Below, piece after piece: positions 1 through 7,181 of a stretch of 7,325 nucleotides of DNA. The notes below the pieces were generated by a model. The model searched no databases. It was not told where the DNA came from and saw only the letters and a program-made list of their open reading frames with translations. The DNA lies in NCBI GenBank assembly GCA_029820875.1, contig JALGUK010000086.1, positions 1 through 7,325 of the forward strand. Reading direction: 5' to 3'. The position numbers and the translations under genes were made by a program. Position 1 is the first letter of the stretch; every line of letters starts with the position of its first letter. This stretch comes from Candidatus Zipacnadia bacterium (GTDB lineage: Bacteria > Armatimonadota > UBA5377 > JALGUK01).

Positions 1-40
1 ATTAGAGTTAGGTCCAAATTGGGTTCGAATCCTCACTTTT
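1..40 (+). other. tRNA T-arm-like remnant
   Basis: The stretch GGGTTCGAATCC (positions 20-31) has the canonical T-loop TTCGAAT closed by three strong pairs. The outer T-stem pairs are poor (one T-C mismatch and one G-T). The following acceptor-side sequence CTTTTTT does not look like a normal acceptor strand, and no CCA follows. The 5' part of any tRNA would lie outside the window, so the acceptor stem cannot be tested. It may be the 3' end of a real but unusual tRNA, a decayed tRNA copy, or an integration-site scar, because tRNA 3' ends are common att cores. Identity as a working tRNA is not supported. Confidence 0.25.
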
Positions 41-728
41 TTGCGCGGCGCGGCTCTTCGGAGAACAGCTACACCGGGACGGGGGCCTGTTCCGCGGCCG
101 GAACCAGCGGTGCAGCACCGCAGTTCCCGGCGTTGCGGCTGAACCAAGACCGTTCCAGGAGCCCGCACGGGTTCGTTCTCGATCACAGGTGAGACCTGAA
201 GTGGCTGGAATCAGCGGCCATCAAATCTTGTTTTCACCGCACTCTGGCGGGACGGGCACTGGCAACCAAGACCCGGGCTGGGTGCACATGTGCCGAGGAC
301 GGCAGTTTCCCGTGGAATATGCGGTTGTCAAACATCCGGCGGCGAGCGGGAGTATCCGTGCCGGTCCTGTTACCGGGCTGGGTGCACATGTGCCGAGGAC
401 GGCAGTTTCCCGTGGAATATGCGGTTGTCAAACATCCGGCGGCGAGCGGGAGTATCCGTGCCGGTCCTGTTATAGCATGGCGGAGGCGGGATTACGGGAA
501 GCGAATTGGCTAAGTGTCTTGTTTCAAGGAGGTTGGGGGTGATGGTGGAGGGTGACCGTGAGCCGGTTTTCGCCCCGCCATGGTTGGCCGGCAATCGGAG
601 CTTAGGCACACTTCGAATTGAACCGGCGACGCTAGGTGGAAGTTCCAGGTCGCGTCAAGTGCTATCTGATTGACACTACGAGGGAAAGGGCAGAGAAGAG
701 ATTCCTGTTTCTGGCTATAGCTCGACTA
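41..728. other. Non-coding stretch with no recognisable gene
   Basis: Short open frames exist on both strands, but none has a good ribosome binding site or a recognisable protein sequence. Several of them run through the 100-bp duplication, which shifts frame because 100 is not a multiple of 3, as expected for untranslated DNA. Small hairpins can be drawn, for example GGTGC-A-GCACC around 109-119 and a GTTCC/GGAAC pair around 90-105. None has a T-run or other terminator features. I see no RNA gene, IS or array here apart from the tandem repeat listed separately. Confidence 0.5.
273..472. repeat. Perfect 100-bp tandem duplication (two copies)
   Basis: Positions 273-372 and 373-472 are identical base for base and directly abutting, so the period is exactly 100 bp. 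The match stops sharply on both sides: 272 and 372 differ, and 373 and 473 differ. Each copy carries the 10-bp palindrome GCACATGTGC (283-292 and 383-392). Perfect identity suggests a recent duplication by slippage or unequal recombination, or an assembly artefact. The unit is much longer than typical CRISPR or iteron repeats, and two copies are too few to call either. Confidence 0.95.
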
Positions 729-828
729 GGTGGAGAGCTTTGGCCTGGAGCGGAGTGAGTTCAGTCAGCAGATGGAAGCTCGCCCCGGAGCCGCTCGATT
801 TGGCGCGGCACGTGTTGCGGGGAGCCCG

Positions 829-1209
829 TTACCGCCGGCCATTCTTTTTCTCCGTCAGGCCAAAGAACAGCAGGCCGTTCCACTTGGTGCCGGTGATCTC
901 CTGGGCGATCGCGCTCAGCGACTTGAACCGCCGGCCCTGCTCGTCGACCAGGTCCTGCTGCCGAACCTTGAGACTGGCTTCGCCAGCTGCCAGGAATGCA
1001 TCCCGCCAGGCCGAGAAAGCGGCGGCAGTGACGGCGTACTTGCGGCTGAGAGACTCCAGGTCAGCCCCACGGAGCAGTTCGATAACGACGCTCATTTTGT
1101 AGTTGGTCGACCACCGGCGGCGGCGGTTGCGGCCGGTTTCCGGGGCCGCTTCAGTCGCCCTCCGGGCTCCTTCCGCGCCCCCGGAAACCGAAGATTTGGT
1201 GTTGGACAT
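829..1209 (-). pseudogene. Chimeric IS3-type OrfA fragment fused to DUF2924-like C-terminus
   Basis: This is a 126-residue frame starting at MSNTKSS. Residues about 28-80 are basic and then read as the helix-turn-helix of IS3-family OrfA transposase subunits (WSTNYKMSVVIELLRG..., LESLSRKYAVTAAAFSAWRD, then AFLAAGEASLK). That segment binds the element's ends. From about residue 82 the protein stops resembling OrfA: the usual coiled-coil stretch is missing. Instead GRRFKSLSAIAQEITGTKWN followed by GLLFFGL matches the C-terminal signature of DUF2924 proteins, small proteins often found beside recombinases. The join lies near position 966. No OrfB/DDE integrase frame is visible downstream on the minus strand. 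I infer that a broken IS landed in, or recombined with, a DUF2924 gene, leaving an in-frame hybrid. A longer frame begins at 1293, but MSN at 1209 fits the family better. Confidence 0.7.
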
Positions 1210-1241
1210 ACGGATACTCTTTATCCCAAATCTGTGTCCAA
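1210..1241 (-). mobile_element. Putative IS left end upstream of OrfA fragment
   Basis: Read on the minus strand, TGGACACAGATTTGGGATAA lies about 30 bp before the OrfA-type start codon. That is where an IS3-type terminal repeat is expected, and TGGACA-like tips are common in such elements. No matching inverted copy of this end is visible elsewhere in the window, which fits a truncated element. The exact boundary is inferred from position, not proven by a target-site duplication. Confidence 0.35.
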
Positions 1242-1270
1242 CGAAACCGTGGGGCGGGGGAGGGCGGGTT

Positions 1271-1563
1271 ATGGGCATCGGTGGCCCGATCACGAGCTTA
1301 GTCCTCGGAGCGTTCCTGGGGGGCTAAGTGCTTACCCGATCGGCACGGTTGCCATTTTAGTCGGGGTGGCGGTAGCGGCCAAAGACTACTTGTGCGTCGT
1401 CTACCAAGTGTCACCGCGTGCCGAATCACTCGAACCTGTTGCGGCAATCTGCCTGCTCTGCGCCCTTTTCTCGAACCTGTATTTGCCGACAGCGTGGGAG
1501 CCGTGGCCATTGGTTCAGGCTGGTTTTGCTGTACTCTGCTTCTTCAGCGGACTGAGCGATTAA
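1271..1563 (+). pseudogene. Frameshifted small hydrophobic (membrane-like) ORF
   Basis: An ATG at 1271 has a GGAGG-like ribosome binding site about 7 nt upstream (1259-1263). It starts MGIGGPITSLVLGAFLGG and meets a TAA at 1325-1327, directly after a run of six G (1318-1323). A -1 shift on G-GGG-GGC continues as LSAYPIGTVAILVGVAVAAK to a stop at 1561-1563, giving about 98 residues. The continued frame has three hydrophobic stretches (around GTVAILVGVAVAA, VAAICLLCALF and LVQAGFAVLCFF) that look like membrane helices, joined by short polar loops. No family is recognised. It could be a decayed gene with an indel, a programmed-frameshift product, or a chance hydrophobic frame in GC-rich DNA. Confidence 0.35.
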
Positions 1564-1612
1564 GCTGAGTCTTTCCCGCGTCCGGCCCCGACCAAGTTTC
1601 CTCCGTCACTCC

Positions 1613-2083
1613 CACCTCATCGGCTACGTAGACACCCGAGCCGCCCGCAATCTCATAGCGGCGTCCGTGATCGGCCGTCGGAGCAAGGTAGACTACTGGC
1701 TCGACATCGGCAACAACGCAAGCTGCGGACAAACTGTGTTGGGCGAGCCCTGGAACTGGGTCAACAACCGATCAGCGACCCGACTGCGCACGGTCGCCGA
1801 ACTCTTCCCGGAGATCGTTGATCCGAGCCTGGACGATGACGACGAACCAAGCTGCAGCGCCGTGGAAGCGCTGGAACGCCAGGAACCGTTCATCAATCAA
1901 ACCCTGGCCCACCACGCCCTGGCACTTCTACCCCGACTCTTCCGGTATGGCGAGCTCGCTTACCATGGCACCTTCATCAACCTCGCCATCGGTCGCGCCG
2001 CGCCGTTGTCAACGGAGCCCGCTTGCTGGAAACGGGTGCGGAAGTGCAGACACAGGAGGTCACGAAACAGGCGTTCACGATAG
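1613..2083 (+). pseudogene. C-terminal remnant of PRTRC-system ThiF-family protein
   Basis: The frame reads HLIGYVDTRAARNLIAASV, then VDYWLDIGNNASCGQTVLGE, RTVAELFPEI, PSCSAVEALERQEPFINQ and HGTFINLAIGR. This run of motifs matches my recollection of the C-terminal two-thirds of PRTRC (ParB-related, ThiF-related cassette) ThiF-like proteins, E1-type adenylating-enzyme relatives encoded on plasmids and islands. The N-terminal nucleotide-binding part with its Gly-rich loop is absent, and the frame is closed by TGA at 1553-1555 upstream. No upstream start is convincing; a GTG at 1667 lies inside the conserved region. After about residue 123 from that GTG the tail becomes Arg-rich and probably off-frame, while the +1 neighbour frame continues as a more protein-like LETGAEVQTQEVTKQAF to TGA 2107-2109. 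No other PRTRC genes are present, so this is most likely a dead fragment. Confidence 0.7.
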
Positions 2084-2235
2084 TCGGTGATTCTGGACAA
2101 CAGGATTGACCACACCATTGCTTCTGTTCTTGGCCGGGCAATCGGCGCTGAGCGTCAGTAGGTGGGCCTTTACTCGCTCTGATTTGTACAGTATTTTGGA
2201 GATATCGCGGCGGCTGAGATTCGGGATACGATTTG

Positions 2236-2496
2236 ATGTACACCATCGAAATCCAGTCCGATCATTGGGCTCGGATCGGATCAACAATGGAACTCACAGT
2301 CTCGCGTACTTGCCCAACGGCTGCAAGTGTACAGCACCGTGAAGGTAAGTGTTGCGCTCACCTAGGCCATCAGGAGCACAAATGCAAAGTGTGTGGTGAG
2401 CGACTGGGTCTTCTGGATTCACTATGCACGTTGAGCCGAGAGCGGCGATTCATAGGATTGATCACACACTACCTGATCCGACCTCAGGAGGAGTAG
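2236..2496 (+). CDS. Small Cys/His-rich protein, possible zinc-binding partner of helicase
   Basis: This is an 86-residue frame starting MYTIEIQSDHW at ATG 2236 (a TTG directly precedes it). It has a cluster C39-C40-x-H42 ... H45, H48, C50-x2-C53-G, the last part KCKVCGERL being a typical zinc knuckle. One zinc site of the form C-x2-H-x7-C-x2-C is plausible. The HNH endonuclease core histidines that often follow a first CxxCG knuckle are not seen. It ends in TAG six bases before the helicase ATG, in the same frame, and its last codons contain the helicase ribosome binding site, so translational coupling is likely. Its own start lacks a strong Shine-Dalgarno sequence. It could be a real regulatory or partner protein, or the broken-off front of a longer helicase. 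No family is recognised. Confidence 0.45.
   Translation: MYTIEIQSDHWARIGSTMELTVSRTCPTAASVQHREGKCCAHLGHQEHKCKVCGERLGLLDSLCTLSRERRFIGLITHYLIRPQEE
2486..2493 (+). promoter_or_regulatory. Strong ribosome binding site for the helicase
   Basis: AGGAGGAG lies 9 nt before the ATG at 2503, the best Shine-Dalgarno sequence in the window with near-ideal spacing. It fixes the helicase start at MPLYVFV and sits inside the final codons of the preceding small ORF, so ribosomes ending there could re-initiate. Confidence 0.8.
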
Positions 2497-2502
2497 GGAA
2501 CG

Positions 2503-5500
2503 ATGCCTTTGTACGTATTCGTTACAGATGCCTGTAAGAACGATGCCACGCGCCACGGCCAAAGTTCACTCGTCAAGAACCTCGAGATTTCTGTGGGGAA
2601 GACTCAGAACTTGACTGGCTTCAGCTTTTTCCGGCCGACGCATTTTCTCAAGAAAAACCTTGGCCGCAGTTTTCGACTAATTGCGTACCGTGTACCCGTG
2701 GGAAACGATGAGCTAATCCTTTTCCTGCGTGTGCTCGCACGCGGGAGCAACGACTATGAGAACTTCCTATCGGGCTGGGACAAAGAGACTGGAATTACTC
2801 GTCAACTTGTACCGTACGAGGATGCCGATTTCAAGGCGATCCATGATGAACTGACCCGTACGTCTCCTCGTCCTCCTTTACCGGTACCAAGCGATGAAGA
2901 GCGGCGCTGGTTGTATGAAGTTTTTCAAGAAGAGGAGCTAAATGACGAGCTGTTGACCTTGGAAACTGAAACCTGGGTCAAGAAGATGCGGGAACCGGGG
3001 AACCGAGAATTCCTCGCCCTTTACCATCAGATGCTTGAGCAGATGGAGCCAGACGTCCTTCACCCAAGTGACACCAATACCGACTGCCACATCCACTGGG
3101 AGAACAAGCAACGCATCGGCGTGGCGTACTTGTACAGGCCGGATCTCAACCGACTCCTTCTGCTCGAACCCCTGCGGCATCCCATCGATGACAATAGCGT
3201 CCTTGCCAAGCACCGTAAACACCTTTCGAGAGTCAGGGAAGGCCAGCACGAACTCTCTCGAATCGCCGCGCGGTCATATCCCCTCCTTATGGTGCTGGAC
3301 CAGGATGCTTGGCTCAGGATACAGAAGGACGAAGAGGCCAACTTGGCTCTATCCCCGGAAGAAGCCGAGCTCTTGGAGTCGATTCGTCAAGCGGGTGCAA
3401 AGGACGAGCTCGGCTACCCGCTTTTTATCAACGGACGCGCTGGAAGCGGCAAATCAACAATGCTCCAGTACCTAGCAGCCGACTATGTCGATTTTTCACT
3501 GCGCCAGCGCACAACCCAACTTCCGCTTTACATGACCTGTAGCCCCGACCTTCTCGAACGTGCACGCGAGACCGTGCGAGGTTTGCTGACTGCTCATCAC
3601 GAACGGCTTCTTGAAGGGGCACACGACCCCACGGAGGTGAGTGCCGTCCTTTCGCGCTCTTTTGTGGTATTCCACAACTTTCTTTATTCTCTACTGCCCG
3701 ACGAAGAGCAGAAGAAACTACCTCAAGATCGTTACGTGAACTATTCGAGATTCCGCCAGCTATGGACAGTGCACTTCGAAAAGCGCCCTGAGGCGAGAAG
3801 GATGTCACCGGACGTTTCGTGGCACGCTATCCGGTCATACATCAAAGGAATTCGCAGTAGTAAAGACGAGGAACTAGGGCCAGAGGAGTTTATGGCACTC
3901 CCGCGCCGGCGCCGCTCAATATCACAAGAGGCTTACCGGGAGATATATGACCGTGTCTGGTGTAGTTGGTACAAGCGGTTATGTGAGGAGAAGGATTATT
4001 GGGATGACCAAGATTTGGCAGCAGCTGTGCTTGACTCTGGTGCCGTTTCCAACAACGAGTGGGCTGCAGTTTTCTGCGATGAAGCCCAAGACTTTACTCC
4101 GGTCGAATTGGACATCATCTTCCAGCTTTCTTTGTTCGGACGGAGATCGCTCCAAGCCGAGGAGCTACGGCGCGTACCGATTGTGTTCGCGGGCGATCCA
4201 CTTCAAACAATAAATCCGACTGGATTCCGGTGGGATGCGGTTTGCGCGTACTTTCATGAGCGGTTTTGTGCCGTCCTCGATCCACGTGAGCGGGCACGCA
4301 TCGACTTGAGCTACAAAGAGCTACGCCTTAACTATCGGTCGAACCCGGGTATCGTGCGCTTCTGCAATCTGATTCAGTTGGTCCGAGCAGCACTTTTGGA
4401 CGCGCGAGGCGTGAAGCCACAGGAGGCCTGGTGGATGGACACGCCTTCGCAAACGGTCTGGGCGGCCGCCTGCGACTCCGAAACAACTCAGCAATTAAAG
4501 CGTCATTCTGAGCTGGTGAAATTGGTCAACTGTGAAGATGGTGAAGAGAGCGGGTATGCCCAGAAAGACTCGATACTCAAAGCCATAGAAGAGGAATCTG
4601 GCGGTGTGTACCGGAATGTCCTGGGACCGACTCGGGCGAAAGGACTGGAGTTTCCGGCGGTTGTTCTGTACCGGTTCGGAGAGAGTGCGCCAGAGGGTTT
4701 TCTGGAGCTTCTGAACGGCGACGTGAGCGTGGGAGACCGGGAAAAGCGGCTTCCGTATGAATATTTCCTTAATCGCCTTTACGTCGCGGCTAGCAGGGCG
4801 AAAGGTCAACTGATAGTGGTGGACTCGCGGGAGGCGCTACAGACTTTCTGGGAGTTTGCAACTAACACAGAGGTCCAAGACCGCCTCATGGCACGGGCCG
4901 GTGGACGCGAAGTTTGGAAGGATGCTGTTACTTGTCTTGCCCCGATTAAGGAACGGGCATGGAGTGGAGAGCGTGTCGATCCACGGGAACAGGCTGCGGA
5001 ATACTCGACGCAGGGCCAGAGGAAGCGGGATGCATATCTTCTGAGGCAGGCTGCACTTGCTTACCGCAGCGCAGGTGACGAGCACGAATCGGGGAAATGC
5101 ATAGCTTTGGCAGCTGAGTGTGAAAACAAGTATGGTGAGGCTGGTAAGAAGTACCAAGAGCTCGGTCTAAACGAAGATGCTTTTCGCTGCTATTGGATAG
5201 CGCGCGACTGGCAGACACTTTGCAATCTAGCTGCTCGAGAAACGAATCTTACCACTCGGCTGGAAAGCCGTGCGGCGGATTTCATGACTCGGGCTGATGA
5301 GGTGGAATCCACGTTCTTGGATGCGCTCGCTTCCGCGGCGTTGGAAGATGACTCGCGGGGAGATTTGGTTTCTGATGTCACCTGGCGAGCATTTGTGTTG
5401 CCCGAAGTAGCAGAGCGGCTTTCGAAAAACATGGAAAGATCCAGGATTCCGTGGCAGAAACTCAACATAGCGTTCAAGCGGTTTGTCGGAGACGGTGTTC

Positions 5501-6768
5501 CCGTAACTGATACTCAGCGTGCTGCAATTGCCTATGCTGCAGGTGACTTCAGTGAGGCGGTCAGACTCTGGGAACGGAGTGGTGGCCCGGAGCGAAAAGA
5601 GTATAAGCGAGCGAAGGCGCTCACCACCCCCTTCCCTGGTAGTCTCGAGTGGTTCGGCAAACTGAAGGACCACAGTGAGGTTCTCCGTCAATGGCGGGAA
5701 CACGGACGGAGTTCATGGGAGACCGAGAGCATCGAGGACGAGGGCATTCATGCGGTCGCTGACGCTGCGATCGAGAGGGGTGACCTCCAGTTGGCGGTTG
5801 AAATGGTGAGGTTGCGCCCCGATAGAGAACGAGCCGCGAAATTGCTTATAGCGTCATTGCGGGCCGCTAACCGCAAAGCGTTAATTGCCGCCGCTGTTCT
5901 TGCAACTCGGCTCTACGTGAAGGAACGTGAATGGGCCGCAGCTGTACGAGCAGCCGAGCAGGGGTATTTTTCAGAGCTTGGTGCAGCCACAGTCGGCGAT
6001 ATCAGCTTCGAGTTGAGAAAGATGGGCGGCGACATCGAGGTTATGCGAGCGGTTGTGTATGAACTGGCAATGTCAGAGAACCTTCCTATGGAAGCTGCTG
6101 ACAGCCAAGCGATTATCAGCGGGTTCCTTCACCGGCACTTTGTCGGCAGAGGAAACAAGGGTGGAGCGCGGACGGATCAATATGGCATTCCGCCACAGGT
6201 GGTCGGAGCGGCAATTGAACGTACGGGAAGAATCGTTGATGCACTTCAATACTATGAACACCTCGAACGCACTGCGAACACGTCCGAAGTGAAGAGGTTT
6301 GCCGCACAGCGACTGGTGCGCAGCCTCGAGCGACACGCTGAGTATTTCAGGAGTAGGGGAGATGAGGGGCAGGCTCGCCAGCGCGAAGTACGCGCTCAAC
6401 AGATTCGGGATCGGTTGGGTCTCGGCACGCGCGCAATACCTGACTATCCGACGGTTGACCGGTCGGTGGAACGAGCAAGTCACACAAAATGGGTCTGTGG
6501 TCCACTCAAGATCGTCTTGTCGAAGGTTCACGGGCGCTTACGGATCGAGCACACGGAGCGATTCGAAACAGTGACTGTCGATGTGAAAGAGCGGAGTCTA
6601 CTGGGAGACGCCCGATTCTCTGAGATTACCCTTCAATCACAATCATCTGAGTCGAGCGCTTGGAAGGTTGATGGCTGGGGTACGGTCATTGAGCTCCAAA
6701 CGGGAGAGCAAACGAAGTGCATCATTAGATTAGATGAAGCTAGGCCGCTCGAAATACTGATACCGTGA
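2503..6768 (+). CDS. Large SF1 (UvrD/Rep-like) helicase with TPR-like repeats, candidate defence protein
   Basis: An intact 1421-residue superfamily 1 NTPase. Motifs in order: Walker A GRAGSGKST (311-319, K317), Walker B VFCDEAQD (523-530, D526/E527), motif III VFAGDPLQTI (561-570, Q568), motif IV LNYRSNP (609-615, R612), motif V GPTRAKGLEF (708-717), motif VI LYVAASRAKGQL (759-770, arginine finger R765). All key residues are present, so DNA- or RNA-dependent ATP hydrolysis is expected. Residues 1-310 precede the motor and match nothing I know. Residues 40-90 (SFRLIAYRV...LILFLRVLARGSNDYENF) could be a RelE/HigB-like fold (inference). Residues about 826-1305 are helical repeats of TPR character (ALAYRSAGDEHESGKCIALA, AIAYAAGDFSEAVRLWERSG, TGRIVDALQYYEHL). 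Residues about 1328-1421 are strand-rich with no predicted catalytic motif. Ordinary UvrD, Rep and PcrA proteins are about 650-750 aa, so half of this protein is extra. The domain order recalls TRANK1-type SF1 proteins. No signal peptide is seen, so it is probably cytoplasmic. A conflict or anti-phage role is inferred from architecture and setting; DNA repair is the main alternative. Confidence 0.9.
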   Translation: MPLYVFVTDACKNDATRHGQSSLVKNLEISVGKTQNLTGFSFFRPTHFLKKNLGRSFRLIAYRVPVGNDELILFLRVLARGSNDYENFLSGWDKETGITRQLVPYEDADFKAIHDELTRTSPRPPLPVPSDEERRWLYEVFQEEELNDELLTLETETWVKKMREPGNREFLALYHQMLEQMEPDVLHPSDTNTDCHIHWENKQRIGVAYLYRPDLNRLLLLEPLRHPIDDNSVLAKHRKHLSRVREGQHELSRIAARSYPLLMVLDQDAWLRIQKDEEANLALSPEEAELLESIRQAGAKDELGYPLFINGRAGSGKSTMLQYLAADYVDFSLRQRTTQLPLYMTCSPDLLERARETVRGLLTAHHERLLEGAHDPTEVSAVLSRSFVVFHNFLYSLLPDEEQKKLPQDRYVNYSRFRQLWTVHFEKRPEARRMSPDVSWHAIRSYIKGIRSSKDEELGPEEFMALPRRRRSISQEAYREIYDRVWCSWYKRLCEEKDYWDDQDLAAAVLDSGAVSNNEWAAVFCDEAQDFTPVELDIIFQLSLFGRRSLQAEELRRVPIVFAGDPLQTINPTGFRWDAVCAYFHERFCAVLDPRERARIDLSYKELRLNYRSNPGIVRFCNLIQLVRAALLDARGVKPQEAWWMDTPSQTVWAAACDSETTQQLKRHSELVKLVNCEDGEESGYAQKDSILKAIEEESGGVYRNVLGPTRAKGLEFPAVVLYRFGESAPEGFLELLNGDVSVGDREKRLPYEYFLNRLYVAASRAKGQLIVVDSREALQTFWEFATNTEVQDRLMARAGGREVWKDAVTCLAPIKERAWSGERVDPREQAAEYSTQGQRKRDAYLLRQAALAYRSAGDEHESGKCIALAAECENKYGEAGKKYQELGLNEDAFRCYWIARDWQTLCNLAARETNLTTRLESRAADFMTRADEVESTFLDALASAALEDDSRGDLVSDVTWRAFVLPEVAERLSKNMERSRIPWQKLNIAFKRFVGDGVPVTDTQRAAIAYAAGDFSEAVRLWERSGGPERKEYKRAKALTTPFPGSLEWFGKLKDHSEVLRQWREHGRSSWETESIEDEGIHAVADAAIERGDLQLAVEMVRLRPDRERAAKLLIASLRAANRKALIAAAVLATRLYVKEREWAAAVRAAEQGYFSELGAATVGDISFELRKMGGDIEVMRAVVYELAMSENLPMEAADSQAIISGFLHRHFVGRGNKGGARTDQYGIPPQVVGAAIERTGRIVDALQYYEHLERTANTSEVKRFAAQRLVRSLERHAEYFRSRGDEGQARQREVRAQQIRDRLGLGTRAIPDYPTVDRSVERASHTKWVCGPLKIVLSKVHGRLRIEHTERFETVTVDVKERSLLGDARFSEITLQSQSSESSAWKVDGWGTVIELQTGEQTKCIIRLDEARPLEILIP

Positions 6769-6998
6769 AGAAGTCAGTGAGTCTCGTCAACTGGCTTGAG
6801 CCTTTTCTCGTCGGAGCACCGCATGGTGCGTTCAGAACGGAGACGCTAGCCGGACGGGGGAGTGGGACCGTGGTTCACCGGCTGGAGGTGCTGCCGTCGT
6901 TGCACCGTTGCCTCGGAGAAAATCATCGAGAGACCGGCCCTGGGGTGCGGACGCGGCGGGTAAACTGTTGGCGCGGCGCAAAGATGGTGAAGTGGTGA
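6765..6998 (+). CDS. Short ORF overlapping the helicase stop (GTGA), uncertain
   Basis: A GTG at 6765-6767 overlaps the helicase TGA (6766-6768) in the GTGA arrangement typical of translationally coupled operon genes. The frame encodes 77 residues beginning VKKSVSLVNWLEPFLVGAPH. The second half (from about RGSGTVVHRL) is rich in Arg, Gly and Cys and looks compositionally random. No family, membrane segment or motif is recognised. It may be a genuine small downstream partner, the start of a gene lost to a frameshift, or a chance frame. The rest of the stretch to 7120 has other short frames of equally weak quality. Confidence 0.25.
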   Translation: MKKSVSLVNWLEPFLVGAPHGAFRTETLAGRGSGTVVHRLEVLPSLHRCLGENHRETGPGVRTRRVNCWRGAKMVKW

Positions 6999-7116
6999 GC
7001 GGCCTAAACCTGCCCGGCCACCGAGAAGAACTTTCGGAAGATCATGGGGCCCGGGATCTCTGGGCCCTGGATGCGATCCTGAATGGATCGAAATCTGCTA
7101 CCCGACGGGAGGTGGC

Positions 7117-7140
7117 GTAGTGGTAGTGTCCACTATTTTT
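7117..7140 (+). terminator. Candidate intrinsic terminator downstream of the helicase
   Basis: TAGTGG (7118-7123), a six-base loop TAGTGT, and CCACTA (7130-7135) form a perfect 6-bp stem, extendable by a G-T pair at 7117/7136. The stem is followed at once by TTTTT (7136-7140). Stem plus T-run on the plus strand is the layout of a rho-independent terminator, though with only three G-C pairs it is weak. It is the first such structure after the helicase, about 350 bp past its stop. Confidence 0.4.
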
Positions 7141-7181
7141 CGCACTTTCTTTCAGGGAAGAGTTCGTTCTCCCGGTTCTAG

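Noticed and set aside
273..472. CRISPR array or iteron origin
   Set aside because: Only two units, directly abutting without spacers, and 100 bp is too long for a CRISPR repeat. No Rep or Cas gene is nearby.
189..609. Several overlapping short frames on both strands across the duplication
   Set aside because: They read the 100-bp unit in different frames, lack ribosome binding sites and match no family.
730..1563. 277-residue plus-strand frame covering the whole region
   Set aside because: Most of it is antisense to the OrfA-DUF2924 hybrid and is Arg/Pro/Ala-rich, as expected of a shadow frame in GC-rich DNA. Only its last part (from about 1324) has protein-like hydrophobic character and is treated separately.
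2106..2190. Possible sigma-70 promoter (TTGACC, TACAGT)
   Set aside because: The hexamers are not at proper spacing and the -10 match is weak, so no promoter is called.
2257..2280. Inverted repeat TCCGATC / GATCGGA
   Set aside because: A 7-bp stem with a 10-base loop inside the small ORF, without T-run or clear operator position; compatible with chance.
7105..7135. tRNA D-arm-like sequence (GGCGTAGTGGTAG)
   Set aside because: No anticodon arm or T-arm follows at the right distance; the bases form the terminator-like hairpin instead.
7127..7150. TGTCCACT as the missing right end of the IS3-type element
   Set aside because: Only the TGTCCA tip is shared with the end at 1210-1241; the inner sequence does not match and the helicase lies between.
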